Assembly (NCBI GenBank): GCA_031550925.1
Contig: JAVBOE010000063.1
Span: forward strand, 1 to 41,381
Direction of reading: 5' to 3'
Length of the DNA: 41,381 nt
DNA from: JAIRNF01 sp031550925
GTDB taxonomy: Bacteria > Bacteroidota > Bacteroidia > Bacteroidales > UBA932
A model generated the notes under the pieces. That model did no database searches. It saw only the letters and a program-made list of their open reading frames with translations, and had not been told where the DNA came from. Position numbers and translations under genes: made by a program. This document shows, piece by piece, positions 7,641 through 16,448 of this stretch. Each line of letters starts with the position of its first letter. The first letter of the stretch is position 1.

Positions 7641-7898
7641 TATCCCGATTGGCAAAACAGCCTAAATTGTTGATAAATTGTGCGTATAGTTTAAGCTATT
7701 TGCACTTAATTAACGGTTTTTAGTGCTAGATTTGCCCGCTTTCCACAATCTTTGCACTGCCGCATGACATTGTTGGTAAGGAGTTGTGGTTAATTTATAT
7801 TTTGCTTGGATTAATACTTTCCTGTCAATCACTTTGAGTTAGTGCTAGACGGGCTTTTGCATATTATAAAACAATAGTAAATCGAAAATAAGCTTACT

Positions 7899-8894
7899 AT
7901 GAGTGAAACAGTAAACATTCGTGAATTAAACGAGAAAATTCAACAAGAAAGTTCCTTTGTAGATATTGTAAACCTTGAAATGAACAAGGTTATTATTGGT
8001 CAGAAGCATTTGGTAGAGAGCCTGCTTATAGGGCTTCTTGCTAACGGTCATATTTTGCTTGAAGGGGTTCCCGGGTTGGCAAAAACATTGGCCATTAATA
8101 CGCTGGCAAACATTGTCGATGCAAAGTTTCATCGCATTCAGTTTACGCCCGACTTACTACCTGCCGATCTTATCGGTACGCAGATTTATAGTCAAAAAAA
8201 CGAAGAATTTCATGTAAAGAAAGGGCCTATTTTCTCTAACTTTCTACTTGCTGATGAAATCAACCGCTCGCCGGCAAAGGTTCAGAGCGCTTTGCTCGAG
8301 GCTATGCAGGAACGCCAGGTAACTATCGGAGAAAATACATATAAACTTCCCGAGCCGTTCTTGGTACTGGCAACACAAAACCCTATAGAGCAAGAAGGAA
8401 CCTATCCGCTACCCGAAGCACAGGTTGACCGTTTTATGATGAAGGTGGTAATTTCTTATCCCAAGAAAGAGGAAGAGAAGCTGATTATTCGTCTTAATGC
8501 AACCGGTGAGTTTCCTAAACCCAGCCGTGTGTTGAAGCCCGAAGATATTACACGTGCTCGTAACGTTGTTCGTGAGGTTTATATGGACGAAAAGATTGAG
8601 CAATACATTGTAGATATCGTATATGCAACTCGTACCCCCGATGAATATGGTTTATCAAAGCTTTCAGGCATGATTGCTTACGGTGCTTCGCCACGTGCAA
8701 GTATCAACCTGTCGTTGGCAGCTAAGGCATACGCATTCTTAAAACGTAGAGGATATGTTATCCCCGAAGATGTACGCGCTGTTTGCTACGATGTTATGCG
8801 CCACCGTATTGGGTTAACATACGAAGCCGAAGCCGAAAATATTGTAAGCGAAGATATCATCACTTTAATTTTAAATGCTGTAGAAGTTCCCTAG
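7899..8894 (+). CDS. MoxR-family AAA+ ATPase (BatI operon)
   Basis: A 331-aa cytoplasmic AAA_3 ATPase of the MoxR family, thought to act as a chaperone that remodels or activates partner vWA-domain proteins. Walker A is GVPGLAKT (56-63), Walker B LLADE (116-120) followed by INRSPAKVQSALLEAMQERQVT, the sensor-1 region is ATQNPIEQEGTYPLPEAQVDRF, and the C-terminal lid has SPRASINL. It is the first gene of an eight-gene run on the plus strand that ends with batE, with 47 bp to the DUF58 gene. The AAA+/DUF58/vWA arrangement is the standard one for Bat loci. Confidence 0.94.
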   Translation: MSETVNIRELNEKIQQESSFVDIVNLEMNKVIIGQKHLVESLLIGLLANGHILLEGVPGLAKTLAINTLANIVDAKFHRIQFTPDLLPADLIGTQIYSQKNEEFHVKKGPIFSNFLLADEINRSPAKVQSALLEAMQERQVTIGENTYKLPEPFLVLATQNPIEQEGTYPLPEAQVDRFMMKVVISYPKKEEEKLIIRLNATGEFPKPSRVLKPEDITRARNVVREVYMDEKIEQYIVDIVYATRTPDEYGLSKLSGMIAYGASPRASINLSLAAKAYAFLKRRGYVIPEDVRAVCYDVMRHRIGLTYEAEAENIVSEDIITLILNAVEVP

Positions 8895-8941
8895 TAGATA
8901 AGGGTTTTAGGCGTTTAATGTTTTAAAGTATATCGACAAAG

Positions 8942-9823
8942 ATGGATGCAACCGAATTACTGAAAACGGTTAGAAAGATTGAAATAAAAACGAGGGGGTT
9001 ATCTCACCAGATTTTTGCAGGAGAGTACCATAGCGCGTTTAAAGGGCGTGGTATGGCTTTCAGCGAGGTAAGAGAGTACCAGTATGGCGACGATGTTCGC
9101 AGTATTGACTGGAACGTTACCGCGCGGCTCAATACTCCCTATATAAAGATATTTGAAGAAGAACGCGAGCTAACTGTAATGCTGTTAGTGGATGTCAGCG
9201 CATCTCGTATGTTTGGTACCGGCGATAAGATGAAGCAGACTCTTATTGCAGAGCTGGCGGCGGTTTTATCGTTCTCAGCAGGCATGAATAACGACAAGGT
9301 TGGCGTAATCTTCTTTAGCGATAAGATAGAGAAGTTTATTCCACCTAAGAAAGGGCGTACGCATACACTTCGTATTATTCGTGAGTTACTGGATTTCGAA
9401 CCTCAAAGTAAGCAAACAAATCTAGCGGAGGCGTTGCGTTTTCTTACTAATGCTATAAAAAAACGCTGTACGGTTTTCTTGCTTTCGGATTTAATGGACG
9501 TGGACGAAAACGGCGATATTCGCTTTAACGATGCGCTAAAAATAGCAGGACGTAAGCACGACCTAGCTTCTATCAGAATATATGACCAACGGGAGGAAGA
9601 GATGCCGAATGTTGGGGTAATTCAGCTTAAAGATGCAGAAACAGGCGAGATGAGATGGGTAGATACAGCCCGTCGTTCAGTGCGCCGTGCTTATGCCGAT
9701 TTTATGCGTTCGACTGAAGGAAAAATACAGCAAGCGCTCTCTAGGTGCAGAATTGATAGCGTTTCGGTAAATACAACAGAAGATTATGTTCGACCGTTAA
9801 TTCAGCTATTCAAACGTAGGTAG
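8942..9823 (+). CDS. DUF58 vWA-like protein (Bat operon)
   Basis: A 293-aa soluble protein. The DUF58 signature is GRGMAFSEVREYQYGDD followed by VRSIDWNVTAR (35-62). It leads into a von Willebrand A-like fold with a MIDAS start DVSAS (84-88). Such proteins almost always follow a MoxR ATPase and are taken as its direct partner. No signal peptide or membrane segment is seen, so it should be cytoplasmic. Only one base separates its stop codon from the next start. Confidence 0.9.
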   Translation: MDATELLKTVRKIEIKTRGLSHQIFAGEYHSAFKGRGMAFSEVREYQYGDDVRSIDWNVTARLNTPYIKIFEEERELTVMLLVDVSASRMFGTGDKMKQTLIAELAAVLSFSAGMNNDKVGVIFFSDKIEKFIPPKKGRTHTLRIIRELLDFEPQSKQTNLAEALRFLTNAIKKRCTVFLLSDLMDVDENGDIRFNDALKIAGRKHDLASIRIYDQREEEMPNVGVIQLKDAETGEMRWVDTARRSVRRAYADFMRSTEGKIQQALSRCRIDSVSVNTTEDYVRPLIQLFKRR

Positions 9824-9824
9824 T

Positions 9825-10820
9825 ATGGTAGGTAAACATATAAAAATATTATCAACGGCATTTCTGATTATCCTGTCATCGTTAGGAGTCATAGCGCAGG
9901 AGTCTGTCGTAAAAGCTACCATTGATAAGGATTCTATTCTTATCGGAGATCACGTCATGTTATCGCTCGAGATAGCGTTAGATAAATCGCACCAGTTCGG
10001 TTTCCCTACGTTTAAGGATACCATATTTCCAGGTATAGAGTTGGTAGAAGATTTACCGATGGATACGTTGAAGAACGGAGAGGCAGGTATCATGCTTCAG
10101 AAAAGGTACGTTATTACATCGTTTGATAGTGCTCAGTATTATTTTGCAGTTCCATATTTACTACAACGCGGCAGCTTGATAGATACATTCTTAACTGAGC
10201 CGCTTTCTTTATACGTAAATACAATCCCTATTGATACTACCACCTATGTGATGTATGATATAAAGGATGTAGTACAATATCCATATACGTTTAAAGAGGC
10301 TCTGCCTTGGATTTTATTAGGTCTTGCAATTTTGTTGTTGATTCTTCTTGCGATATATATATACATGCGATGGAAGAAAAATCAGCCCATATTCTTTAAG
10401 CCTAAAAAGGTTGAACCGCCTTATGTTATTGCGATGCGAGAGCTGCAGAAGCTAAAGGAAGAAAAAGTTTGGCAGCAAGATAAAATTAAGCAGTACTATA
10501 CTCGCTTAACCGATATACTTCGAGTATATATCGAGGATAGCTTTGGCATTCAGGCGATGGAAAAAACGTCACAGGAAATTTTGCATGATATTGAAAGCGC
10601 GGATTTGAATCAAAAATATCCGTTGATAAAGCTTCGCGAGATGTTTACTGCGGCAGATTTGGCAAAGTTTGCCAAATATACTCCAACTCCCGATGAGAAC
10701 GAGCGTTCGTATATTACTGTTGCGGAATTTGTAGAAGCAACTAAACCGATTGAAGAACCGGAAGACGATAACGAAACGGTTGAAGAAAAAACATCAACCG
10801 AAGAAAAACAAAATCAATAG
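9825..10820 (+). CDS. BatD-like membrane protein with cytoplasmic tail (Bat operon)
   Basis: A 331-aa exported protein with no confident name. Residues 1-24 are a signal peptide. About 26-135 is a beta-rich periplasmic domain resembling the N-terminal repeats of BatD (KATIDKDSILIGDHVMLSLE). About 160-181 is one membrane helix. The cytoplasmic part (200-300) has IKQYYTRLTDILRVYIEDSF and AKFAKYTPTPDENERSY, which parallels the C-terminal part of BatD in this window (LLKASWGYLGDKFNIP, CEFARYAPGTGHTEM). The last 30 residues are acidic and low-complexity. The layout suggests a shortened BatD paralogue, found at this position in other Bacteroidales Bat loci. It starts one base after the DUF58 stop codon and lies 8 bp before batA. 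Confidence 0.8.
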   Translation: MVGKHIKILSTAFLIILSSLGVIAQESVVKATIDKDSILIGDHVMLSLEIALDKSHQFGFPTFKDTIFPGIELVEDLPMDTLKNGEAGIMLQKRYVITSFDSAQYYFAVPYLLQRGSLIDTFLTEPLSLYVNTIPIDTTTYVMYDIKDVVQYPYTFKEALPWILLGLAILLLILLAIYIYMRWKKNQPIFFKPKKVEPPYVIAMRELQKLKEEKVWQQDKIKQYYTRLTDILRVYIEDSFGIQAMEKTSQEILHDIESADLNQKYPLIKLREMFTAADLAKFAKYTPTPDENERSYITVAEFVEATKPIEEPEDDNETVEEKTSTEEKQNQ

Positions 10821-10828
10821 AATAGAGT

Positions 10829-11818
10829 ATGCCGACATTTGAATATCCGAAAATACTTTACTCTTTATTGCTGCTTGTGCCGCTTATTGCTTGGTATATA
10901 TACCGTATAAGCCGGTCGGGTGTTTCTATGCAGATATCTTCTACCATGGGTTTTGCAAAAGTTAAGAACGGAGTTCGTTACTATCTCAGACATTTACCGT
11001 TTGCGTTTCGTTGTTTAGCTATAGCGTGCGTAATACTTGCAATTGCCCGCCCACGCTCTTCTACAGAGTTAGAGAATGTTACAACAGAGGGTATTGATAT
11101 TATGCTTACGCTTGATATTTCTACCAGTATGGAGGCGATGGATTTTAAGCCTAACCGTATTGAAGCGGCTAAGAGTATTGCGACACAGTTTATTTCCGAA
11201 CGTCCTGCCGATAGGATGGGACTTGTAGTTTTTGCCGGAGAAAGCTTTACTCAATGTCCTTTGACTACTGATAGAATAACGCTTATTAACTTGTTGAAAG
11301 AAGTTAGACCCGGCATGATTGAAGACGGTACGGCTATTGGTGATGGTTTGGCAACGGCTGTTGCACGGCTTAAAGATAGCGATGCGAAAAGTCGTGTTGT
11401 GATACTGCTTACAGATGGCGAGAATAACCGAGGAAGAATATATCCGCTTACTGCGGCAGAGATCGCGCAGACATACAGCATACGTGTTTATACTATTGGT
11501 GTAGGGGCAAAGGGCACAGCACCTTATCCTTATACCGATGTGTTTGGCTCAAGACAGATAGCACAGGCGCAGGTTAATATTGATGAGGAGCTGATGACGA
11601 AAATTGCCGATATGACAGACGGTAAGTATTTCAGAGCTACTGATAATACTAAGCTTGCGGAGATATACAAGGAGATTAATCAGATGGAAAAAACTAAAAC
11701 AGAGATTGATTCATTTCCTGTTTATAAAGAAGAATTTTTGCCCTATGCTCTGGCAGCATTAGGTTTACTAATATTAGAATTGTTGTTACGTTTATTTATT
11801 TTTAGACGAATACCATAA
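10829..11818 (+). CDS. batA: BatA: membrane-anchored vWA protein
   Basis: A 329-aa inner-membrane protein with two N-terminal hydrophobic segments (about 9-26 and 57-74), a vWA domain and a C-terminal helix (about 305-325). The MIDAS motif is intact: DISTS (96-100), the conserved Thr in EDGTAIGDGLATAVARL, and LLTDGENN. BatA and BatB are paralogues that, with BatC-E, form a complex linked to aerotolerance in Bacteroides fragilis and to stress tolerance elsewhere; the molecular activity is not known. The stop codon overlaps the batB start by one base (TAATG). Confidence 0.93.
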   Translation: MPTFEYPKILYSLLLLVPLIAWYIYRISRSGVSMQISSTMGFAKVKNGVRYYLRHLPFAFRCLAIACVILAIARPRSSTELENVTTEGIDIMLTLDISTSMEAMDFKPNRIEAAKSIATQFISERPADRMGLVVFAGESFTQCPLTTDRITLINLLKEVRPGMIEDGTAIGDGLATAVARLKDSDAKSRVVILLTDGENNRGRIYPLTAAEIAQTYSIRVYTIGVGAKGTAPYPYTDVFGSRQIAQAQVNIDEELMTKIADMTDGKYFRATDNTKLAEIYKEINQMEKTKTEIDSFPVYKEEFLPYALAALGLLILELLLRLFIFRRIP

Positions 11819-12846
11819 TGTTTAGATTAGCACAACCCCAATATTTGTGGCTATTATTGCTTATTCCGTTACTGCTGCTATTATTTGCACTCAGCAGTAG
11901 TAGGAATAGAGTGTTGCTGAAACGTTTTGGTAACATGCAGCTGCTAAGACAGCTTATGCCCGATTACTCAAAATATCGTGGATGGGTTAAGATGGGCCTT
12001 ATATGTTTGGCTATTGCGTTTTTTGCCGTAGGTATGGCTCGCCCTCAAACAGGTGCGAAGGTTAAAGAGGTTAACAGAAGAGGCATAGAGATTATAATCG
12101 CGCTTGATGTATCTAATAGTATGCTAGCCGAAGATTTTTCGCCTAACCGTTTGGAACGTGCTAAAATGGCCATATCAAGGCTTGTTGATAAGATGCGTGA
12201 TAATCGTATTGGACTAATCGTTTTTGCAGGCGATGCTTACGTTCAGCTTCCTGTTACCTCCGATTTTGTTTCGGCTAAAGTATTTTTGTCATCAATAAAT
12301 ACAGGCATTGTACCAAAGCAGGGTACGGCAATAGGTTCGGCTATTACAGCGGCTATCCAGTCTTTTTCGCAAGGAGATACTCGCAGTCGTGCATTAATAG
12401 TTATTTCTGACGGAGAAAACCATGAAGATGATGCTGTGACAGCAGCAAAGCAGGCGGCTGAGTTAGGTATCAAAGTCTTTACTATTGGTATCGGTTCGCC
12501 ACAAGGTGTTCCAATTCCTATGCAGGGAGGGATGCTGAAAGATAAGAATAATGATGTTGTTATCACGAAGCTGGACGAAGCAATGTTGACAGAGATTGCC
12601 AACGCAGGCGGAGGTTTCTATACAAGAGCTACCAACACGGATATAGGATTAACCAAGCTGTTGGATGAAATTGAAAGTATGGATAAAGAAGAGTTTTCGG
12701 CTGTAGTTTTTCAGGAGTATAATGAGCTATATATGTATCTTTTTGCAGTAGCTGTTTTATTGCTACTGTTGGAACCATTGCTTTTAGAGCGAAAAAATAA
12801 ATTGCTGAATAGTATAGATATTTTTCAGGTGAAAAATAAGAATTAA
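11818..12846 (+). CDS. batB: BatB: membrane-anchored vWA protein
   Basis: A 342-aa inner-membrane vWA protein. Hydrophobic segments are at 10-26, 58-74 and about 304-322. MIDAS residues are DVSNS (97-101), a Thr in KQGTAIGSAITAAIQ, and VISDGENHEDDA. It is clearly related to BatA but has its own C-terminus. It is translationally coupled to batA and sits 5 bp before batC. In Bat complexes this protein binds BatC and BatE through their TPR regions; that is family knowledge rather than something visible here. Confidence 0.93.
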   Translation: MFRLAQPQYLWLLLLIPLLLLLFALSSSRNRVLLKRFGNMQLLRQLMPDYSKYRGWVKMGLICLAIAFFAVGMARPQTGAKVKEVNRRGIEIIIALDVSNSMLAEDFSPNRLERAKMAISRLVDKMRDNRIGLIVFAGDAYVQLPVTSDFVSAKVFLSSINTGIVPKQGTAIGSAITAAIQSFSQGDTRSRALIVISDGENHEDDAVTAAKQAAELGIKVFTIGIGSPQGVPIPMQGGMLKDKNNDVVITKLDEAMLTEIANAGGGFYTRATNTDIGLTKLLDEIESMDKEEFSAVVFQEYNELYMYLFAVAVLLLLLEPLLLERKNKLLNSIDIFQVKNKN

Positions 12847-12851
12847 AACGT

Positions 12852-13604
12852 ATGAAAAAGCAGCTGTTGGTTATTCTTGCGCTAATGATAGCTCTTCCTG
12901 TTTTCTCGCAAAAACCGGATAGAAAAGAGTTTGTGAAGAATATCAGAGAGGGAAATAAAGCATACGAGAAAGCGAACTATGAAGAAGCAGATGTCTCGTA
13001 TCGTAAGGCTATGGAGGCAAATCCTGCATCGTTTGATGCTATTTATAACTTGGCAAATACCGAATATAAGCAAGAAAAATTTGAAGATGCCGGTAAGCGT
13101 TATTCTTCTGTTATCAGCAGTACAGAAGATAAACAAAAGAAGGCAGATGCATACCATAACTTAGGAAATGCTTTGCTAAGTGAAAAAAAGTACAAAGAAA
13201 GTATTGATGCCTATAAAAGTGCGCTGAAACTACGTCCTAATGATATGGATACGAAGTCGAATTTGGCTTATGCGCAGAAGAAGTTGGAAGATCAAGAAGG
13301 TGGCGGTGGTGGCGGTGGAGATAATAATCAAAATCAGGATCAACAGGACCAAAATAAGGATAATCAAGATCAAAACCAGAATCAAGACCAAAATCAAGAT
13401 CAGAACCAAGATCAACAGAATCAGGATCGGAACCAAAACCAGAATCCTCAGGATAATCAGCAAGGACAGCAGCCTAAGATATCTCCGCAAGAAGCACAGC
13501 AGCTGTTAGAAGCAATACAGGCAGATGAAAAAAATACGCAGGAGAAAGTAAATAAAGAGAAGGCAAAGGCTGTAGGAAAACAAAACATAGAAAAGAATTG
13601 GTAA
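12852..13604 (+). CDS. batC: BatC: exported TPR protein with Asn/Gln/Asp-rich tail
   Basis: A 250-aa periplasmic protein. Signal peptide 1-19 (MKKQLLVILALMIALPVFS). TPR units span about 27-145 (EGNKAYEKANYEEADVSYRK, YNLANTEYKQEKFEDAGKRY, YHNLGNALLSEKKYKESIDAY). Residues 150-207 are a glycine run followed by a tract made almost only of N, Q and D. The C-terminal 40 residues (ISPQEAQQLLEAIQADE) are conserved in BatC proteins. The tract is encoded by AAT/CAA/GAT-rich repeats at about 13299-13470 and is likely variable in length. It probably bridges the vWA proteins and BatD/E. Confidence 0.9.
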   Translation: MKKQLLVILALMIALPVFSQKPDRKEFVKNIREGNKAYEKANYEEADVSYRKAMEANPASFDAIYNLANTEYKQEKFEDAGKRYSSVISSTEDKQKKADAYHNLGNALLSEKKYKESIDAYKSALKLRPNDMDTKSNLAYAQKKLEDQEGGGGGGGDNNQNQDQQDQNKDNQDQNQNQDQNQDQNQDQQNQDRNQNQNPQDNQQGQQPKISPQEAQQLLEAIQADEKNTQEKVNKEKAKAVGKQNIEKNW

Positions 13605-13616
13605 AGCTCCTTAGCT

Positions 13617-15482
13617 ATGAAAACAGTATATTATTATATGAAGCTAGCTAGACGATATTCTACATTACTTTTAGCGTGTATTCTTTTTCCATTGTGTGTA
13701 AATGCGCAAGCCCCCACATTAAAAGTAAATGTTCCTAATGTTGTTACAGTAGGCGAGCGGTTTCAAATTGTTTTTGAAGCAGACGTCTCTGGCTATACAA
13801 ATTTTTCTACCGCTCAACAATGGGATGGTATTAATATTCTTGCCGGACCAAGTGTATATACAACATCGTCTTTTTCGTCTGTAAATGGAAAAGCAACAAC
13901 ATCAACGGCAACCATTTTTACGTTTATTGCTGTTGCTCAAAAAGAAGGCAAGTTCACTATTGATGGTGTAAGCATAGAGGTAGGTGGCAAAACCTATACT
14001 TTTTCATCTAAAGAAGTAGAGGTTGTTAAAGATGATGGCGGAAGAAGCGCATCTTCCGGCAGCAATGTTCAGCCTACGTCATCAGGCAGTTCGCCGCAAG
14101 TAACAGCTGCTTCCGATGATGATATGTTCGTTCGGGTTAACGTGAGTAAATCTAACCTATATAAAGGCGACTACCTTATTGCTACTGTAAAAATATACGT
14201 AAGAAATACGAACCTTAGAGGTTTTGAGGATTTCAAGTTCCCTACTTTCAACGGATTTTACAGTCAAGAGTTGGAAGCACCATCACAGCTGGTATTTCAG
14301 CGCGAAAATGTAAACGGACGAGTTTACGAAACAGCGGTTATCCGTAAGTATATTTTGTATCCTCAACATACTGGCTCGCTAAAGATAGAACCGTTTGAAA
14401 CTGTTGTGGTTACACTTGTTCCAGCAGTTCGCTCTCGTAGCATGTTTGATGATATGTTTGCTCCGCAAGGAGAGGTGGCACGTAAAAGATTAGTATCACC
14501 TCAGGTTTCTATTAATGTTAAAGACTTGCCTGCCGGAGCACCAGCCTTATTTTCTGGGGCCGTTGGCGATTTTAGCATGGAAACGTCACTATCAAAACCG
14601 GATGTTACGGCTAATAGTGCGCTAACATACACCACAAAAATTACAGGTACAGGAAACTTTAAGCTGTTTACAGCACCTAAGCCGACTTTCCCCGCAGACT
14701 TTGAGGTATATGAGCCTAAAACAAACGATAATCTTAAGAATTCTGCATCGGGTCTTACCGGTTCACGCAGCACCGAAACCACTATACTTCCTCGTAGTGC
14801 AGGTTCGTACACTATTCCTCCTACAGAATTTGTTTACTTTAACCCGAGCAAAGGAGAGTATGTTACACTTCGCTCGAAAGAGCATACGTTAACGGTTGCA
14901 AGAGATTCTACTTCATCTCAGTCTGTGACAATTTCAACAAATAAGCAGCAAGATATTCGGTATATTGGAGAAGATATCAGATCAAATAAGCTTGTTCCGC
15001 AAAGCTGGCGTATGGTTGGAAGTGCATTCTTTGGTAGCTTAACATACTACAGCATATTCATAGTTGCTATAATACTCTTTGTTATTGCCATATTTATTTT
15101 TAGAGAAAGGGCAAAGCGTAGGGGTAATGTGGTACAGATGCGTAACCGTAGAGCAAATGCTGTGGCTAAAAAGCGACTTTCGGTTGCAGGTAAGCTGCTT
15201 AAATCGGGTAATATTGCTTGTTTTTACGAAGAATTGCTAAAAGCATCTTGGGGATATTTAGGCGATAAGTTTAATATTCCTGTAGCAAATCTATCACGTG
15301 ATAATGTGCGCGAAATTTTAAGCAATAAGAATGTTGAAGCTGAAGATATAGATGCGTTCATTACAGTTGTTGACGAGTGTGAGTTTGCGCGTTACGCACC
15401 CGGAACAGGTCATACCGAGATGGAAAAGGTATATGATGATGCTATAAATGTTATTAGTAAGCTCGAACAAAAAATACGATAG
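13617..15482 (+). CDS. batD: BatD: large exported membrane-anchored protein
   Basis: A 621-aa BatD-family protein. The N-terminal 30 residues form a signal peptide; a later Met at residue 8 (MKLARRY) is also a reasonable start. The periplasmic region contains beta-sandwich repeats (VTVGERFQIVFEADVSGYTNF near 43-63; LYKGDYLIATVKIYVRNTNL near 180-200; a third near 320-420). A membrane helix lies near 475-495 and is followed by a basic cytoplasmic tail that ends in a small helical domain. No enzymatic motif is present. It lies 12 bp after batC and 4 bp before batE. Confidence 0.9.
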   Translation: MKTVYYYMKLARRYSTLLLACILFPLCVNAQAPTLKVNVPNVVTVGERFQIVFEADVSGYTNFSTAQQWDGINILAGPSVYTTSSFSSVNGKATTSTATIFTFIAVAQKEGKFTIDGVSIEVGGKTYTFSSKEVEVVKDDGGRSASSGSNVQPTSSGSSPQVTAASDDDMFVRVNVSKSNLYKGDYLIATVKIYVRNTNLRGFEDFKFPTFNGFYSQELEAPSQLVFQRENVNGRVYETAVIRKYILYPQHTGSLKIEPFETVVVTLVPAVRSRSMFDDMFAPQGEVARKRLVSPQVSINVKDLPAGAPALFSGAVGDFSMETSLSKPDVTANSALTYTTKITGTGNFKLFTAPKPTFPADFEVYEPKTNDNLKNSASGLTGSRSTETTILPRSAGSYTIPPTEFVYFNPSKGEYVTLRSKEHTLTVARDSTSSQSVTISTNKQQDIRYIGEDIRSNKLVPQSWRMVGSAFFGSLTYYSIFIVAIILFVIAIFIFRERAKRRGNVVQMRNRRANAVAKKRLSVAGKLLKSGNIACFYEELLKASWGYLGDKFNIPVANLSRDNVREILSNKNVEAEDIDAFITVVDECEFARYAPGTGHTEMEKVYDDAINVISKLEQKIR

Positions 15483-15486
15483 AGGC

Positions 15487-16233
15487 ATGAAGCGATTATA
15501 TATACTACTTATAGGGTTATTAGCCGCAGGCAACCTATCTGCTCAAAATGTTGACAGCCTTTGGAATAAAGCAAATGGGTTGTATGCTTCGGGGATGTTT
15601 AAAGAAGCATCGGATATCTATCAGAATATCATTAATGATGGAAAAGAATCGGCCGATTTATACTATAATCTTGCTAACGCATACTACAAACAAAGTATGC
15701 TTGGTAAGGCCATTTTATACTACGAAAGAGCATATAAGCTAAACTCGTCAGACGAAGATATCGCTTATAACTTAGGTCTTGCCCGCACACAGGTACTTGA
15801 TAAAATAGATCAGCTACCTACATTCTTTGCTGCTGAGGCTGTTCAATCAGTTAAAAATTTGTTTACAGCAGATGGGTGGGGAGTATTTGCAATAGTATTT
15901 TTTGCTGTTGGGCTGTTACTTATTATTTCGGCATACTTTCTTACGCATCGTTTACTTTTCCGTAGGATGTGTTTTTGGACCGGTCTTATTGCCATTACGC
16001 TATGTGTTGTCGGTATCTATATTGCTAGTAACGTTGATAAAGCGAATGAAGCTATTATAATGGCCCCTGTTTCTACCATCAAGAGTTCTCCTGATGCTAG
16101 TGGTAAAGAGATTTTTATTCTGCACGAAGGCACAAAAGTACGTGTACTGGATGAGCTGAGCGGCTGGAAGAAAATTAAAATTAGCAATGGTAATCAAGGC
16201 TGGATAGAAGCAACGAATATCGAAAGAATATAA
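15487..16233 (+). CDS. batE: BatE: TPR and SH3-type domain membrane protein
   Basis: A 248-aa protein when started at the ATG at 15487. A longer in-frame version from 15448 would overlap batD and put 13 polar residues before the signal peptide, so it is rejected. Residues 1-19 are the signal peptide (MKRLYILLIGLLAAGNLSA). TPR-like helices span about 20-105 (YYNLANAYYKQSMLGKAILY). Two membrane helices are at about 130-152 and 162-180. A bacterial SH3-like domain forms the C-terminus (IKSSPDASGKEIFILHEGTK, GWKKIKISNGNQGWIEATNI). It is the last Bat gene; a palindromic repeat begins at its stop codon. Confidence 0.9.
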   Translation: MKRLYILLIGLLAAGNLSAQNVDSLWNKANGLYASGMFKEASDIYQNIINDGKESADLYYNLANAYYKQSMLGKAILYYERAYKLNSSDEDIAYNLGLARTQVLDKIDQLPTFFAAEAVQSVKNLFTADGWGVFAIVFFAVGLLLIISAYFLTHRLLFRRMCFWTGLIAITLCVVGIYIASNVDKANEAIIMAPVSTIKSSPDASGKEIFILHEGTKVRVLDELSGWKKIKISNGNQGWIEATNIERI

Positions 16234-16262
16234 GCCCTCCCTAACCCCTCCCAAAGGGAGGG
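16233..16262. repeat. solo palindromic repeat of the CCTCCC-AAA-GGGAGG family
   Basis: A single copy in the left-hand orientation: GCCCTCCCTAACCCCTCCC then AAAGGGAGGG. It overlaps the batE stop codon. The core hairpin may also serve as a weak terminator for the Bat operon, although no T-run follows. Confidence 0.7.
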
Positions 16263-16321
16263 AATTGGTAATCTCATATTGAGAAGAAAGAAAAATTTAC
16301 TGTCTCAATCATGTAATTTTT

Positions 16322-16376
16322 GAATTCTTAAGTCTTCAAGTCCATAAGTCTTTCATCTATAAGTCCTATAGTCTAG
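16322..16376. repeat. short AAGTC-rich repeat tract
   Basis: AAGTC occurs four times in 36 bases (16330, 16338, 16346, 16361), followed by ATAGTC at 16368-16373. The tract lies between batE and the next gene. Similar wording occurs at 17425-17455 and, on the other strand, at 7551-7590. Confidence 0.55.
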
Positions 16377-16448
16377 TTTGGTGTTTGGCACGGTTATTGA
16401 ACATTACTCGAATAAAGAGTAAAATCAGAACCTTAAAAACCATACATC

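Larger units (their letters stand above)
7496..7898. other. 403-bp divergent intergenic region between folC and moxR
   Basis: The region holds an imperfect 21-bp inverted repeat (7539-7559 and 7585-7605), promoter-like boxes on both strands, and a stretch of unstructured sequence from 7640 to 7898 that I cannot assign. No ORF with coding character is present. Confidence 0.6.

Noticed and set aside
13230..13509. Two ORFs in other frames over the BatC repeat tract
   Set aside because: Their Ile/Leu- or Arg/Lys/Ile-only sequences are frame-shifted readings of the AAT/CAA/GAT repeats in batC.
15448..15486. Upstream start for batE
   Set aside because: It would overlap batD by 35 bp and place 13 polar residues before a clean signal peptide; the ATG at 15487 fits better.
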